64,000 nt of DNA from Dongia_B sp964406155. GTDB lineage: Bacteria; Pseudomonadota; Alphaproteobacteria; Dongiales; Dongiaceae. Position numbers and translations under genes: made by a program. Below, in pieces: positions 32,401 through 42,391 of the stretch (position 1 is the first letter of the stretch; each line of letters starts with the position of its first letter). The notes under the pieces were generated by a model, which worked only from the letters and a program-made list of their open reading frames with translations, made no database searches and was not told the origin of the DNA. Location of the stretch: the NCBI GenBank assembly GCA_964406155.1, contig CAYOQR010000022.1, forward strand, positions 10,766-74,765. The letters run 5' to 3'.

Positions 32401-33387
32401 TCACTTCGAACCGCCGCCACCTCCTCCGCCACCGCCCCCTCCGCCGCCGCTGCCGCTCGGGCCACCCGATCCACTGCGACCGCTAAGACCGCCGACCGAT
32501 CCGCTGGCGCCGCCAGGCCCGACGCTGCCCGACGCACCGAAGCCGCCGGCACCGACTGACCCGCTGACCCCGCCGGGCCCGACGCTGCCCGACGCACCGA
32601 AGCCGCCCGACCCGCCGCTACTCCCCGTCCCCCCGGTACCCGTCCCCCCAGCGCTCGTACCGCCGCCGGTACTGCCGCTTGCCGAGCCGCCGCCACTCGT
32701 GCTGCTGCCACTCGAGGTCCCGCCGCCTCGGTCGCCGCTATCGCCGGAACTCTTGGCGCCGCTGCCGCCGGCAGCTTGCGTCTTGCCGCCGAAAATATTA
32801 TGCGTCGAAGCATTGGAGTTCGGACTGTCCACCGTCGCCGTCTGGCCGACCGTCACCATCGCGCCGAGACCGGTGCCGGTAGGTTGAATGAAAACCGCGC
32901 CCTGAAGCACATCGACCTTGGTCCTGCCATTCGCGCTGATAGTGACAACGATATCCGTACCGCGAATGCCGATCGTCGCCGCCGGTGTCTGCAGGACAAC
33001 CCCTTGATCGTTCTTGCCACCGGACACGAAGCGGAAGACACCGGTCCCCAGTTTCAGCAGACCGTTGCTGGCCTGCTCATTGGGATCGAACACATACTTG
33101 CTGAGAACCATCTGGCTGCTCTCATCGAGCCGCATTTCCGATCCGTCGACGAAGACGATTTTCACCGCCGATTTCTCAGCCGTCTCCAGGCGCTCCTGCT
33201 GCACCAGTTGATCCGACAGGCGCACGTTCTGCTTGGGATCGCCCGGCGGCTCGCGCGTCGCGGAATTCACCAATTCGCTGACGCTGGCGATGGGCAATGC
33301 GGAGCTGGTGCCGGGCACAAGGAGCAACGGAGGAAGCGCCAATAGAAATGTGCCCACCACAGAAGCAACCAAGCGTGTGTCGACCAT
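32401..33387 (-). CDS. FecR-domain exported protein with Gly/Ser-rich repeat tail
   Basis: 328 residues. Signal peptide (residues about 1-32: VASVVGTFLLALPPLLLVPG then TSSALPIA), then a FecR domain (FVDGSEMRLDESSQMVL, TPAATIGIRGTDIVV, VLQGAVFI). From about 210 to the end the chain is Gly/Ser-rich with a repeated GGFGASGSVGPGG unit and a final poly-Gly run before SK. FecR-domain exported proteins commonly neighbour CHASE2-adenylate cyclases, as here. Start ATG at 33387 follows AAGGAG. The repetitive DNA makes the tail length unreliable or variable. Confidence 0.85.
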   Translation of the reverse strand: MVDTRLVASVVGTFLLALPPLLLVPGTSSALPIASVSELVNSATREPPGDPKQNVRLSDQLVQQERLETAEKSAVKIVFVDGSEMRLDESSQMVLSKYVFDPNEQASNGLLKLGTGVFRFVSGGKNDQGVVLQTPAATIGIRGTDIVVTISANGRTKVDVLQGAVFIQPTGTGLGAMVTVGQTATVDSPNSNASTHNIFGGKTQAAGGSGAKSSGDSGDRGGGTSSGSSTSGGGSASGSTGGGTSAGGTGTGGTGSSGGSGGFGASGSVGPGGVSGSVGAGGFGASGSVGPGGASGSVGGLSGRSGSGGPSGSGGGGGGGGGGGGGSK

Positions 33388-33719
33388 CGCCAAGCTCCTT
33401 TATGCGGATGCAAAGGAAGCAGTTGCGAGCGTCTTGCGGACTAACATAGCTGGTTGGCTTCGGCGCCGGTCGGGCGCGTCAGGATTTGTGTCACGTCATG
33501 GGAATAAATTTTCCATCACGTCTTTCGCACGACACCCGATTTGCCTGTATACTGGAGACCCCATTTACAGCACATCATCCATACGGATGATCCGGCGAGA
33601 TATGAAACTGCGTTAGGTGAGAAGCGCGGTCGACAAGCCGATAGTGGAAGCCAGGAAAAGATATCGCGACACGAAAGCCGGATGGCCGGTGTGGAGGCGA
33701 CGCACAACATGCAGGCCCG

Positions 33720-35765
33720 ATGATGCAGACGCCGTGGCAGCGTGGCGTCCCCCTGATCGTGCTGATCGGCATGCTGGTCATCCGCGCCGCCGATCCCTCG
33801 CTGCTGGTCGATCTGCGGCTGCGCGTCTTCGATCAGTTTCAGCGCGTGGCGCCGCGGCATTATGTTCCCGCGCCGGTTCGCGTCATCGATCTCGATGAGG
33901 ATACGCTGCAGCAATACGGCCAATGGCCCTGGCCGCGCAATCTGGTGGCCCGCCTGGTCGACCGGCTGCATGAGGAAGGTGCCGCGGCCATCGCCTTCGA
34001 CATCCTGTTCGCCGAACCGGACCGGACCTCGCCCCGGATCATGGGGCCGACCTGGGATCCGGAAAACAGGTTTCCCAAATTGCGCGAGGCGCTGGCCGGC
34101 CTGCCCGACCCCGATGCCGAACTGGCGCAAAGCTTTGCCCGCTCCGCCGTGGTCACGGGTTTCGTTCTGGCCCCCAACGGCGAAACACGATTGCCGGCAC
34201 GCAAGGCGGGTTTCGCCTCGGTGGGCGAGGATCCCCGGCGCTTCGTGCTGGGCTATGCCGGCGCCGTCGGCGATCTGCCGATCCTGGAGGAAGCCGCGCA
34301 GGGCAATGGCAGTTTCAATGCGGTGCCGGATGACGACGGCGTCATCCGCCGTGTCCCCCTGCTGATGCAGATGAACGGCCGGCTCTATCCGGGTCTGGCG
34401 GCCGAGGCGCTGCGGGTTGCCCAGCAGGCGCCGACCTATGTGATCAAGGCGGCCGGCGCCCAGGGTATCGCGTCGATCGGCCGCTATGACGGGATCGATG
34501 AAATCCGGATCGGCACCTTCCGGGTGCCGACCGACCGGAACGGGCAATTATGGCTTTACGACACCGGGCACAATCAGCAGCGTCTCATTCCCGCGTGGAA
34601 AGTCCTGCGCCACCAGCCGGTCGATCTCAACGGCGTCATCGTCTTCATCGGCACCAGCGCGCTCGGCCTGAAGGATCAGCGCGCGACGCCGCTGGAAACC
34701 GCCGTCCCCGGCGCCGAACTGCATGCACAGATCCTGGAACAGATCATCAGCGGCAGCTATCTGCGCCGGCCGTATTGGGCCGATCTGGTGGAAATGCTGC
34801 TGCTCCTGGTCCTGGGCTCGGCCATGATCGTCCTGTTGCCGAAACTGGGGCCGATCGGCTGCGCCGCCGCCGGCGGCATCGCCGCGGCCATCGGTGTCGC
34901 CCTGGCGATCCTCGCCTTTATCCGCCTGGGCTGGCTGATCGACCCGCTCTATCCGGCGCTCGCTTCCCTGCTGGTCTATAGCAGCGGCTCGCTGATGGGC
35001 TATATCAAGGCGGAACTGGAACGCCGGCAGGTGCGCCGGGCCTTCTCCCGCTATCTGGCACCGGCCATGGTGGAACGGCTGGCGACCGATCCCAGCCGGC
35101 TCAAACTGGGCGGTGAGATGCGCGAGGTTACGGTGATGTTCTGCGACATTCGCGACTTCACCTCGATCGGCGAGAAACTCAACGCCGAGCACCTCACCTC
35201 TCTCATCAATCTCTTTCTCACCGAGATGACCGAAGCGGTGCTGGCGCGCGGCGGCACGATCGACAAATATATCGGCGACAGCCTGATGGCCTTCTGGAAT
35301 GCGCCGCTCGACGATCCCTATCACCACCGTAACGCCTGCCAGGCGGCACTCGACATGCGCCAGCGCCTGGTCGGTCTCAATGCCAGATTACGGAACCGCG
35401 AGATTTCCCTCACCCCGGGTACCGGCATAGATAACGATATCGATACGGCACCCCTGCAATTGCAGATCGGCATCGGCCTCAATTCCGGCCTGTGCTGCGT
35501 CGGCAATCTGGGGTCAGAGCAACGGTTCAACTATTCGGTCATGGGCGATAACGTCAATATCGCCGCGCGCCTGGAAGGCGCCACCAAGCTGCATGGCGTC
35601 GACATCATCTGCAGCGAAGCCACCGAACAGGCCTGCCCCCAATTCGCCTTCCGCACCTTGGGTGCCGTCCAGGTCAAGGGGCGGGCCGGACAGATCCGGA
35701 TCTTCGCATTGGAAGCCGACAGTCGCGCCGAGGCACCCATCCTGCACGAAGCCGTCGCGGAGTGA
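33720..35765 (+). CDS. CHASE2-domain adenylate/guanylate cyclase
   Basis: 681 residues. One N-terminal helix, a periplasmic CHASE2 sensor (VRVIDLDEDTLQQYGQWPWP, AIAFDILFAEPD, DGVIRRVPLLMQMNGRLYP), three helices at about 355-435, and a cytoplasmic class III cyclase domain. Cyclase motifs: both metal Asp (VMFCDIRDFTS; KYIGDSLMAFW), and GDNVNIAARLEGATK with the transition-state Asn and Arg. It should make cAMP or cGMP in response to an extracellular signal. Divergent from the FecR-domain gene 332 bp away, a recurring genomic pair. A Crp/Fnr protein is encoded at 57604 but no link is shown. Confidence 0.93.
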   Translation: MMQTPWQRGVPLIVLIGMLVIRAADPSLLVDLRLRVFDQFQRVAPRHYVPAPVRVIDLDEDTLQQYGQWPWPRNLVARLVDRLHEEGAAAIAFDILFAEPDRTSPRIMGPTWDPENRFPKLREALAGLPDPDAELAQSFARSAVVTGFVLAPNGETRLPARKAGFASVGEDPRRFVLGYAGAVGDLPILEEAAQGNGSFNAVPDDDGVIRRVPLLMQMNGRLYPGLAAEALRVAQQAPTYVIKAAGAQGIASIGRYDGIDEIRIGTFRVPTDRNGQLWLYDTGHNQQRLIPAWKVLRHQPVDLNGVIVFIGTSALGLKDQRATPLETAVPGAELHAQILEQIISGSYLRRPYWADLVEMLLLLVLGSAMIVLLPKLGPIGCAAAGGIAAAIGVALAILAFIRLGWLIDPLYPALASLLVYSSGSLMGYIKAELERRQVRRAFSRYLAPAMVERLATDPSRLKLGGEMREVTVMFCDIRDFTSIGEKLNAEHLTSLINLFLTEMTEAVLARGGTIDKYIGDSLMAFWNAPLDDPYHHRNACQAALDMRQRLVGLNARLRNREISLTPGTGIDNDIDTAPLQLQIGIGLNSGLCCVGNLGSEQRFNYSVMGDNVNIAARLEGATKLHGVDIICSEATEQACPQFAFRTLGAVQVKGRAGQIRIFALEADSRAEAPILHEAVAE

Positions 35766-35793
35766 TCGGCCTGCCCTCATCCGGGCTGGCGGA

Positions 35794-36429
35794 TCAACCC
35801 GGCTGGCGGACGCGCCAGTCATATTCCATTTCCCGCGCTACCTCTTCGGCGAGGGCGGCACCGCGGAGACGGGCAACCAGATACAGCGACATGTCGATAC
35901 CGGCGGAGATGCCCGCCGAGGTGACGATGCGGCCATTATCGATATAGCGGGTCTCCGGCAGGACCTCGGCCTTCGGTGCGGTTTTGCGCAAAAGATCGAG
36001 CGCGCCCCAATGGGTGGTCGCCCGCAAGCCGTCGAGCAGGCCCAGCCGGCCGAGAAACAGGGCACCGGTGCAGATGCTGGCAACCACGTCGGCGCCGGCT
36101 GCCTGCCGGCCCAGCCAGGACAGCAGCTTCTCGTCATGCATCGCCGTCCGGCTGCCCATGCCGCCCGGAACCAGCAAAATGTCCGCCGCCGGCGCGGTCG
36201 AAAGATCGTAATCCGGGACGACCTTGAGACCGCCGATGGTGGAAAGCGGACCCGCTCCATCCGCCACGGTGGCGACCCGGAAGGGCGCCGGATCGGCCAG
36301 TTGCGCGGCGATCGAAAAGACCTCGAAGGGGCCGGCGAAATCCAGCACCTCGACATCGGGGAAGAGCAGCAGGTTCACGGTTTTTCCCGTGGTCGCACTG
36401 CTGACGGGCGGCATTCCGGTTCCAGGCAT
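35794..36429 (-). CDS. DJ-1/PfpI family protein (isonitrile hydratase-like)
   Basis: 211 residues. VNLLLFPDVEVLDFAGPFEVF, LLVPGGMGSRTAM, and the nucleophile elbow SICTGALFLGRLGLL with the active Cys; then TTHWGALDLL, GRIVTSAGISAGID. This is the stand-alone version of the domain found in GlxA regulators; relatives include isonitrile hydratase. It lies 52 bp downstream of a GlxA-type regulator on the same strand, suggesting an operon in which the regulator controls the enzyme. Confidence 0.88.
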   Translation of the reverse strand: MPGTGMPPVSSATTGKTVNLLLFPDVEVLDFAGPFEVFSIAAQLADPAPFRVATVADGAGPLSTIGGLKVVPDYDLSTAPAADILLVPGGMGSRTAMHDEKLLSWLGRQAAGADVVASICTGALFLGRLGLLDGLRATTHWGALDLLRKTAPKAEVLPETRYIDNGRIVTSAGISAGIDMSLYLVARLRGAALAEEVAREMEYDWRVRQPG

Positions 36430-36481
36430 GACGGCTCCTGCGGCTTGAGTAGGTGTGACGTTGACTTGAACGGTTTCGGCT

Positions 36482-37573
36482 CTACAGCCCGGATCCCGTA
36501 GCAGCCGACGGTTGGAAATGGGTGCGGAACTGGCTCGGCGTCACCGCGAGATGGCGCTGGAATGTCCGGCGCAGGCGTTCGGCCGTGCCGAAGCCGAAAC
36601 GCAGCGCCACCTGATCGATCTGCTCGCTGCCGGTGGTCAGGGCCTGGCGCGCGGCATCGAGGCGGGCCGCTGCGACGAAAGCCGCCGGAGTCATGCCGGT
36701 CTCGACGGTGAAGCGCCGGGCGAAATGGCGCGAGCTCATGGCGGCACGGGCCGCCAGATCCTCGACCGCCAGCGGCAGATGCAGATGCGCCAGCACCCAT
36801 TCCTGCACCGCCTTGATCCGGCCGGGCTGGGTTTCCTGCGCCCGCAGCGCCGGGCTGAACTGCGCCTGGCCGCCGCTGCGCCGCATATAGAGCACGAATT
36901 CCCGCGCCAATTGATGCACGAGATCGGCGCCGTGATCCTCTTCGATCAAAGCGAGGGCGAGATCCATGCCGGCGGTGATCCCGGCCGAGGAATAGAACTT
37001 GCCGTCGCGCACGAAGATCGGATCGCGTTCCACCGCGATCTTCAGGTAGCGCGCCGCCATCTGGTCGCAGCGCTCCCAATGGGTGACGGCGCGGCGGCCG
37101 TCGAGCAACCCCGCCTCCGCGAGCAACAGGGCGCCGCTGCAGACCGAGGCGACCCGCCGCGCCCGGGCCGATTGCCGCCGCAGCCAGTCCATCACCTTGC
37201 GATCCGGCATCAGCGCGTCGACGCCGTTCCCGCCGGAAACCAGCAACGTGTCCAGGCCGGGCTGGACTTTCGCGGTCGTCAGCGAGACCAGCAGATCGAT
37301 CCCGGCACTGCTGCGAAGCGGCCCCGCTTTCGGCGCCACCAGCGCGACGTCATAGGCAGGATAACCGGTCATCTCATTGGCCGTGGCGAAAAGCGAAAGC
37401 GGCCCGGCGATATCCAGCAGATGCGCATCGGGGAAGACCAGCATGTGGATGCGGCGGGGTCTCCCTTTGCGAGGTGTTTCCTTGCGCCCTGCGGCTCTTA
37501 TCTTCTGTTCAGCCGCTTTCTGTCCGGCCGCCTTCCGCCCTGCTTCCGCCTGTCGCTTCCCCGCCCGCGCCAT
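36482..37573 (-). CDS. GlxA-type transcriptional regulator (DJ-1 domain plus AraC HTH)
   Basis: 363 residues. Lys/Ala/Arg-rich N-terminal 40 residues, then a DJ-1/PfpI domain (IHMLVFPDAHLLDIAGPLSL, VCSGALLLAEAGLLDGRRAV) and a C-terminal AraC HTH (ARAAMSSRHFARRFTVETG, RFGFGTAERLRRTFQRHLAV). These regulators sense small nitrogenous ligands such as betaine or arginine. The basic N-terminus may be untranslated: an internal ATG at MLVFPDAH would start directly at the domain and would also remove the overlap with the possible gene upstream. Confidence 0.9.
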   Translation of the reverse strand: MARAGKRQAEAGRKAAGQKAAEQKIRAAGRKETPRKGRPRRIHMLVFPDAHLLDIAGPLSLFATANEMTGYPAYDVALVAPKAGPLRSSAGIDLLVSLTTAKVQPGLDTLLVSGGNGVDALMPDRKVMDWLRRQSARARRVASVCSGALLLAEAGLLDGRRAVTHWERCDQMAARYLKIAVERDPIFVRDGKFYSSAGITAGMDLALALIEEDHGADLVHQLAREFVLYMRRSGGQAQFSPALRAQETQPGRIKAVQEWVLAHLHLPLAVEDLAARAAMSSRHFARRFTVETGMTPAAFVAAARLDAARQALTTGSEQIDQVALRFGFGTAERLRRTFQRHLAVTPSQFRTHFQPSAATGSGL

Positions 37574-37823
37574 GACTGTTTCCCGATACGTGATGATCCG
37601 GTGTTTGATCCGCCCTCATACTGGCGCCGATCGGGTCTGGCAGCAATGACCATAAACACGCATTTTCTGCCATTCGGCAGGTGAACTGGCGATCGCCCTC
37701 AGACAACCACGCCCAGACCATCGATCGATCTTCAGCGATTGCGACCAGTGGATAGATAGCCAGCGGCGAGCGGTCGCTCGCAAATAGCCTCCAAATGTCG
37801 AACCTCACGGCCGCAGGCAGCAT
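37509..37823 (-). CDS. Possible small hypothetical protein
   Basis: 104 codons from an ATG at 37823 with GGGAGGG 5 bp upstream, a strong ribosome-binding site. Opens MLPAAVRFDIWRLFASDRSP and contains SMVWAWLSEGDRQFTC. It overlaps the 5' end of the GlxA-type gene by 65 bp, and its last 30 residues are low complexity. Real only if the GlxA start lies downstream; no family recognised. Confidence 0.3.
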   Translation of the reverse strand: MLPAAVRFDIWRLFASDRSPLAIYPLVAIAEDRSMVWAWLSEGDRQFTCRMAENACLWSLLPDPIGASMRADQTPDHHVSGNSHGAGGEATGGSRAEGGRTESG

Positions 37824-37965
37824 GGAACCCTCCCGGTCCGGATCGCGCCCTATCTTATTGAGTAGGCCCGCCGATGCAATTTCACCGCCGTAGCTCGCGT
37901 CTCATCCACTTCTGCTCATTGCTGACCATGGAAAAGAAAAGCTGGGAGCTACCGAGTTTGCAGCC

Positions 37966-38251
37966 CCCTCACCCCAACCCTCTCCCGCGAGGGGAGGGGG
38001 GCGTTGTTGCAGGCTTCGCGTGATGCTGGGCATTCACTCATTTGTCACCCCCGGGCTTGATCCGGGTCCATGCAAACATCAAGCGTGACATCTTCCATGG
38101 ATTGCCCTGCCGACGGATGTCGGCCTGTGCCGACGAGGTCAATCCTCGGGTCAAGCTCGAGGACAGGTCTGGCAATGACAAACGAGTGAGTATGAGCGCT
38201 GTTCGATGCTCGCCCCCTTTCTCCTCGCGGGAGAGGATTGGGGTGAGGCGG
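37966..38251. repeat. Family B and family A repeats in a 1-kb gap
   Basis: Family B at 37966-38000 (CCCCCTCACCCCAACCCTCT, GAGGGGAGGGGG), a complete family A element at about 38041-38183 (GTCACCCCCGGGCTTGATCC ... TGGCAATGACAAACGAG), and family B remnants at 38213-38250. The surrounding 37824-38882 interval has no supported intact gene. Confidence 0.7.
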
Positions 38252-38355
38252 TGGAGGCTCCGCATGAGATGGCTGCAGTTGTGATGCCTCTTTCGTTTCG
38301 GCAAGCCGCTTACCTGCAACGCACCAAGCGCTCCCACAAATCAAGCCGCACTGCC

Positions 38356-38505
38356 GCCTCTCCCGCGCGCCTTGCCCTGATGGCGCTTGAACCAGTCGAT
38401 GGCGTAGCGCATCGCCGCATCGCAGGCGCGTGAGGGCGGGCTGGCCGGATGGCGGACCAAGCAGGATCTTCTGCGACGGAACGGCATCGCCGATCGGCCC
38501 CTCCC
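38356..38505 (-). pseudogene. Duplicated 3' fragment of the lysR gene at 42392
   Basis: About 145 bp here match 42411-42556 at roughly nine bases in ten, including GGCGCTTGAACCAGTCGATG, GCGTGAGGGCGGGCTGGCCG and GCAGGATCTTCTGCG. In the intact gene this encodes the last 50 or so residues. The fragment has an extra base (GACCAAGCAGG against GACCAGCAGG) and no start, so it is non-functional. The two copies are direct repeats on either side of the autotransporter. Confidence 0.8.
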
Positions 38506-38882
38506 CGTCCGACGATTTCTACTCAGCGATTTTTACGCCCCGATTTCCACGCTGCGATTTCGACGCCGTGGAGAACCGCAGGCGCCCCGCCCCTCGCGCG
38601 GTCTTTGCTCAAAGGGCGCAAGGGCTGCCCAGCCTGTTTCATACGGCATGGCTTCCTCCTCTTGGTAAGGAAAAATTAACTAATTGGATCGACAGATTGC
38701 TTGCAAGGCCGTCTTGTGTCCGATCTCGCTCGACCAGATCGTGATCAAGCCGAGAGGAGTGTCCGCCGGTTGGGGGAGCGGCGGAATTTGCACCGATGTC
38801 AGTGCCACGGCCGATCGCACGCCGCGCCTGATGTCATGCCGCTTTGTCACCCCGGAATTGAGTGTTGCGATTGGGGGCGAAG

Positions 38883-41800
38883 ATGGCGGATGGCAAGAAT
38901 GGCGGAAGCGTGAGCCCGGCGAGCGGATGGCGGCGGCGGTTGATGGCGGCGGGTTCGCTGCCGATGATGTCCCTGATGACGCTGCTGGCGGCAACCGGTT
39001 CGCCCCAGCCGGTTCTGGCGGCCGATATCCACGTTTCCACGCCGGTGGACACCGTCAATTCCGGTTCACTGGCTACCGGCACCGATGGCGTCATCAAGGA
39101 CGGCGCCGGGAAGCTCACCCTGACCGGCGCCAACACCTATACCGGCGGCACGACCATTCAGCAGGGCATCCTGGCGCTCGGCGCCGGCGGCAGCCTGGCC
39201 GCGACCGGCGCGGTCGACCTGGCAGCGGCGGGGACCGGCTTCGACATCTCCGGCTCGATCGGCAACCAGACGATCGGCGCGCTCGGCGGCGTCAGCGGCA
39301 GCACGATCGCGCTGGGCGGCAATTTCCTTGGATTTGGCGACGCGGGCAATGCCGCCTTCAACGGCAGCATCGACGGCTCTGGCGGCCTGATCAAGAACGG
39401 CACCGGCATCCAGACATTGAACGGCGCCAGCACCTTCAGCGGCGGCGTGGCCCTGAATGCCGGCGGCCTGATCGTCGGCAATAACACCGCGCTGGGAACC
39501 GGCGCACTGACGGTCTACGGCACGACCACACTCGATTCGAACGCGTCGATCACGCTGTCGAACGATGTCATGCTCTCTTCCGGCTCCGCCCTGGCAGTGG
39601 GCGGCAGCAATAATCTGACCCTTGACGGCACGATCAACGGCTCTGGCAGCCTGGCCAAGGACGGCAGCGCCACATTGACCCTGCAAGGCGCCAACACTTA
39701 TACCGGCGGCACCACCATCAATGCCGGCACGCTGGCGATCGGTACCGGCGGCAGCCTGTCCGCGCTCGGCACGCTCGCCCTCGCCGGCACAGGCACGTTC
39801 GACATCTCGGCCGGCGGCAACCAGGCGACCGGCTCGCTGGCCGGAACAGGCGGCACCGTCACGCTGGGCGGCAACACGCTCACCCTGAACGGGGTCGACG
39901 ACAGCACCTACAAGGGTACCATCGCCGGCAACGGCGGCCTGATCAAGAACGGCACCGGCATCCAGACATTGAACGGCGCCAGCACCTTCAGCGGCGGCGT
40001 GGCCCTGAATGCCGGCGGCCTGATCGTCGGCAATAGCACCGCGCTGGGGACCGGCACCTTGAGCGTCAACTCCTCCGCCAGGCTGGATGCCAGCACGGCG
40101 CTCGTTCTGGCCAATAACGTCAACCTGTTGCCGGGCGCGATTCTCACTTTGTCCGGCAGTAATGCGATGACGCTGGGAGGTACGATCTCGGGCAGCGGCG
40201 GCCTGACCAAGAACGGCAGTGCCGCATTGACCTTGAACGGCGCCAACGCTTTCCACGGTGGCGTGGTCCTGAATGCCGGCGACCTGATCGTCGGCAATAG
40301 CGGCGCGCTGGGGACCGGCGCCTTGAGCGTCAACTCCTCCGCCAGGCTGGATGCCAGCACGGCGGTCAGTCTGATCAACAATATCGGCTTGTCGTCGGGC
40401 GCGACCCTCACCTTGCCCGGCAGCAATGCGATGACGATGGGAGGCTCGATCTCGGGCGCCGGCGGCATCACGAAAAACGGCTAGGCAACCCTGACCCTGA
40501 CCGGGGTAAATACCTATACCGGCGGCACCACCATCAATGCCGGCACGCTGGCAATCGGCGCCGGCGGCAGCCTGGCCGCAACCGGCGCGCTCACCCTCGC
40601 CGGCACGGGCGCGGTCGATATCTCCAGCTCGACCACCAACCAGACGATCGGCTCGCTGGCCGGAACGGGCGGCACCGTCGCGCTGGGCGGCAGGAGCCTG
40701 ACGATTGGCGGCACGGGCACGACCACCTTCGACGGCCGTATCAACGGCACCGGCGGCCTGGTGAAGACCGGCAGCGGCACGCAGGTCCTCAACGGCGTCA
40801 ACGGCTATACGGGCCAGACCAGTATCAATGCCGGCATCCTGGCGGTGGGCGACGAGATGCATGCCACGGCGTCGCTGGCCGGCAATGTCGCGGTCAGCGG
40901 CGCCGGCACGCTGGCCGGCCATGGCACGGTGACAGGCTCGGTCGATAACGCGCAAGGCGGCATGGTGGAGCCGGGCGGCTCGATCGGCACGCTGCATGTC
41001 GGCGGCAACTACAACCAGGACAGCAATTCGACCCTGCGCATCCAGGTGAGCCCCTCGGCCGCCTCGCAACTCGCAGTCGGCGGCACGGCCAATCTCGGCG
41101 GCACGCTGAACCTGGTCTTCGCGCCGGGCGTCTATAGCGCGCGCAGCTATACCATCGTCAGCAGCACCGGGCTGAGCGGCACCCGCTTCGCGACGGTGGC
41201 GCAGAATGGCGGGGCGATCTTTAACGACATCACCTACGATCCCAATAACGTCATGCTGATGGTCAATGCCAGTTCACTCGGTGGCGGCGGTACCGGCGGC
41301 GGCTTCACCGTGGCGCCGCAGAACGGCCAGGTGATCGGCGCGACGACGGCGAGCCTGGTGCAGGGAGCGCAAGCGGCAAGCCGGACCTTGTTCGGCCATC
41401 TCTCGGACCGCCGCCTGGGTGCTGTGGGAAAGACCGGGACCGATGATCTGCGGACCGCCTTCGCCGGCAGCGATCCGACCCAACAGGCGGCCTTCGGCGG
41501 CGATCTCGCGGGCTTGAACGCGGTTGTCGCGGCTCTGCCGGAAGCGCTCGCCAGGCATGGCGGCTGGTTCCGCGCCACGGGCGGCTTCGGCAATATCGAC
41601 GGCGGCAGCCTGCATGACGTGGACAGCCATGGCGGCGGCTTCATGGCCGGCTATGATTATCACCTGACCGATCAATTCCTGATCGGCGGCGCGGTGGGCT
41701 ATAGCCGCACCCAGATCGAGCAGAGCGACGGCAGCAATGCAGAGATCAACACGCCACGCGCCAATCTCTACGGCAGCTATCAGATCGGCAACTTCGCCCT

Positions 41801-42365
41801 CGACGGCAGCCTGGGCTATGCCTATGACCGCATCGAGACGCGCGATGTCAGCGACGGCGGCACGGCCAAGTCCCGGCACGACGCCCATGAGCTGAGCGCT
41901 GGGTTGCAGGCGAGCTACCGGGTCGACCTGCCGCAGAAGATCGCCCTCACGCCGCGCCTGGGCCTCGACTACCTGCATCTCTTCGAGGACGGCTTCAAGG
42001 AGAACGGCACACAGGATTTCGACCTCCAGGCCAAAAGCGGCGATCTCGACTCCTTGAAGTCCTCGATCGGCATCAGCGTGGCCCGGACCTTCGAGACCGA
42101 TCGCGGCACGCGCATCACTCCGCAACTCGATCTCACCTATAGTCACGAAATGCTGGACAACGGCCGCAACGCCCAGGTGCTGGCCGGCGGCGGCGCCTTC
42201 ACCATCCAGGGCGTGAAGCCGAGCCGCGACGAGTTGATGCTGGGGGTGAGCCTCACCGCTTCGCTCAGCCAGAGCTTCGATCTCTATGGCGGCTATATCG
42301 CCCTGCTGCCGGTTGGCAATACCGCGAGCCATAACTTCTCGGCGGGGCTGCGGGTGAGTTTTTAA
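38883..42365 (+). pseudogene. Autotransporter with one in-frame amber codon
   Basis: The 1161-codon frame is continuous except for TAG at 40482-40484 (codon 534). N-terminus: extended signal region with SLMTLLAATGSPQPVLAADI. Passenger: many beta-helix repeats (LTGANTYTGGTTI, GGLIKNGTGIQTLNG, autotransporter-associated repeats). C-terminus: 12-strand beta-barrel (about 880-1160, FMAGYDYHLTDQFLIGGAVG to NFSAGLRVSF) ending in the typical Phe. Around the stop, KNG-stop-ATLTLTG aligns with KDGSATLTLQG earlier in the protein, so a Ser codon TCG probably became TAG. The barrel half would not be made unless the codon is suppressed, corrected, or a sequencing error. Start ATG 38883 follows GGGGGCG. 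Confidence 0.85.
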
Positions 42366-42391
42366 CCGGTGACATCGGGTTTGTCCGGAGC

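Noticed and set aside
38430..38744. 104-codon frame in the gap before the autotransporter
   Set aside because: It begins in the duplicated lysR fragment on the wrong strand and continues into sequence without coding character.
37580..38882. Possible tRNA or small RNA gene in the 1.3-kb gap
   Set aside because: No cloverleaf or promoter-terminator pair could be found; the identifiable content is repeats and the lysR fragment.
39066..41069. A 667-codon open frame on the minus strand across the autotransporter gene
   Set aside because: It mirrors the GC-rich repeats of the plus-strand gene, has no domain and no ribosome-binding site, and the plus frame has clear family motifs.
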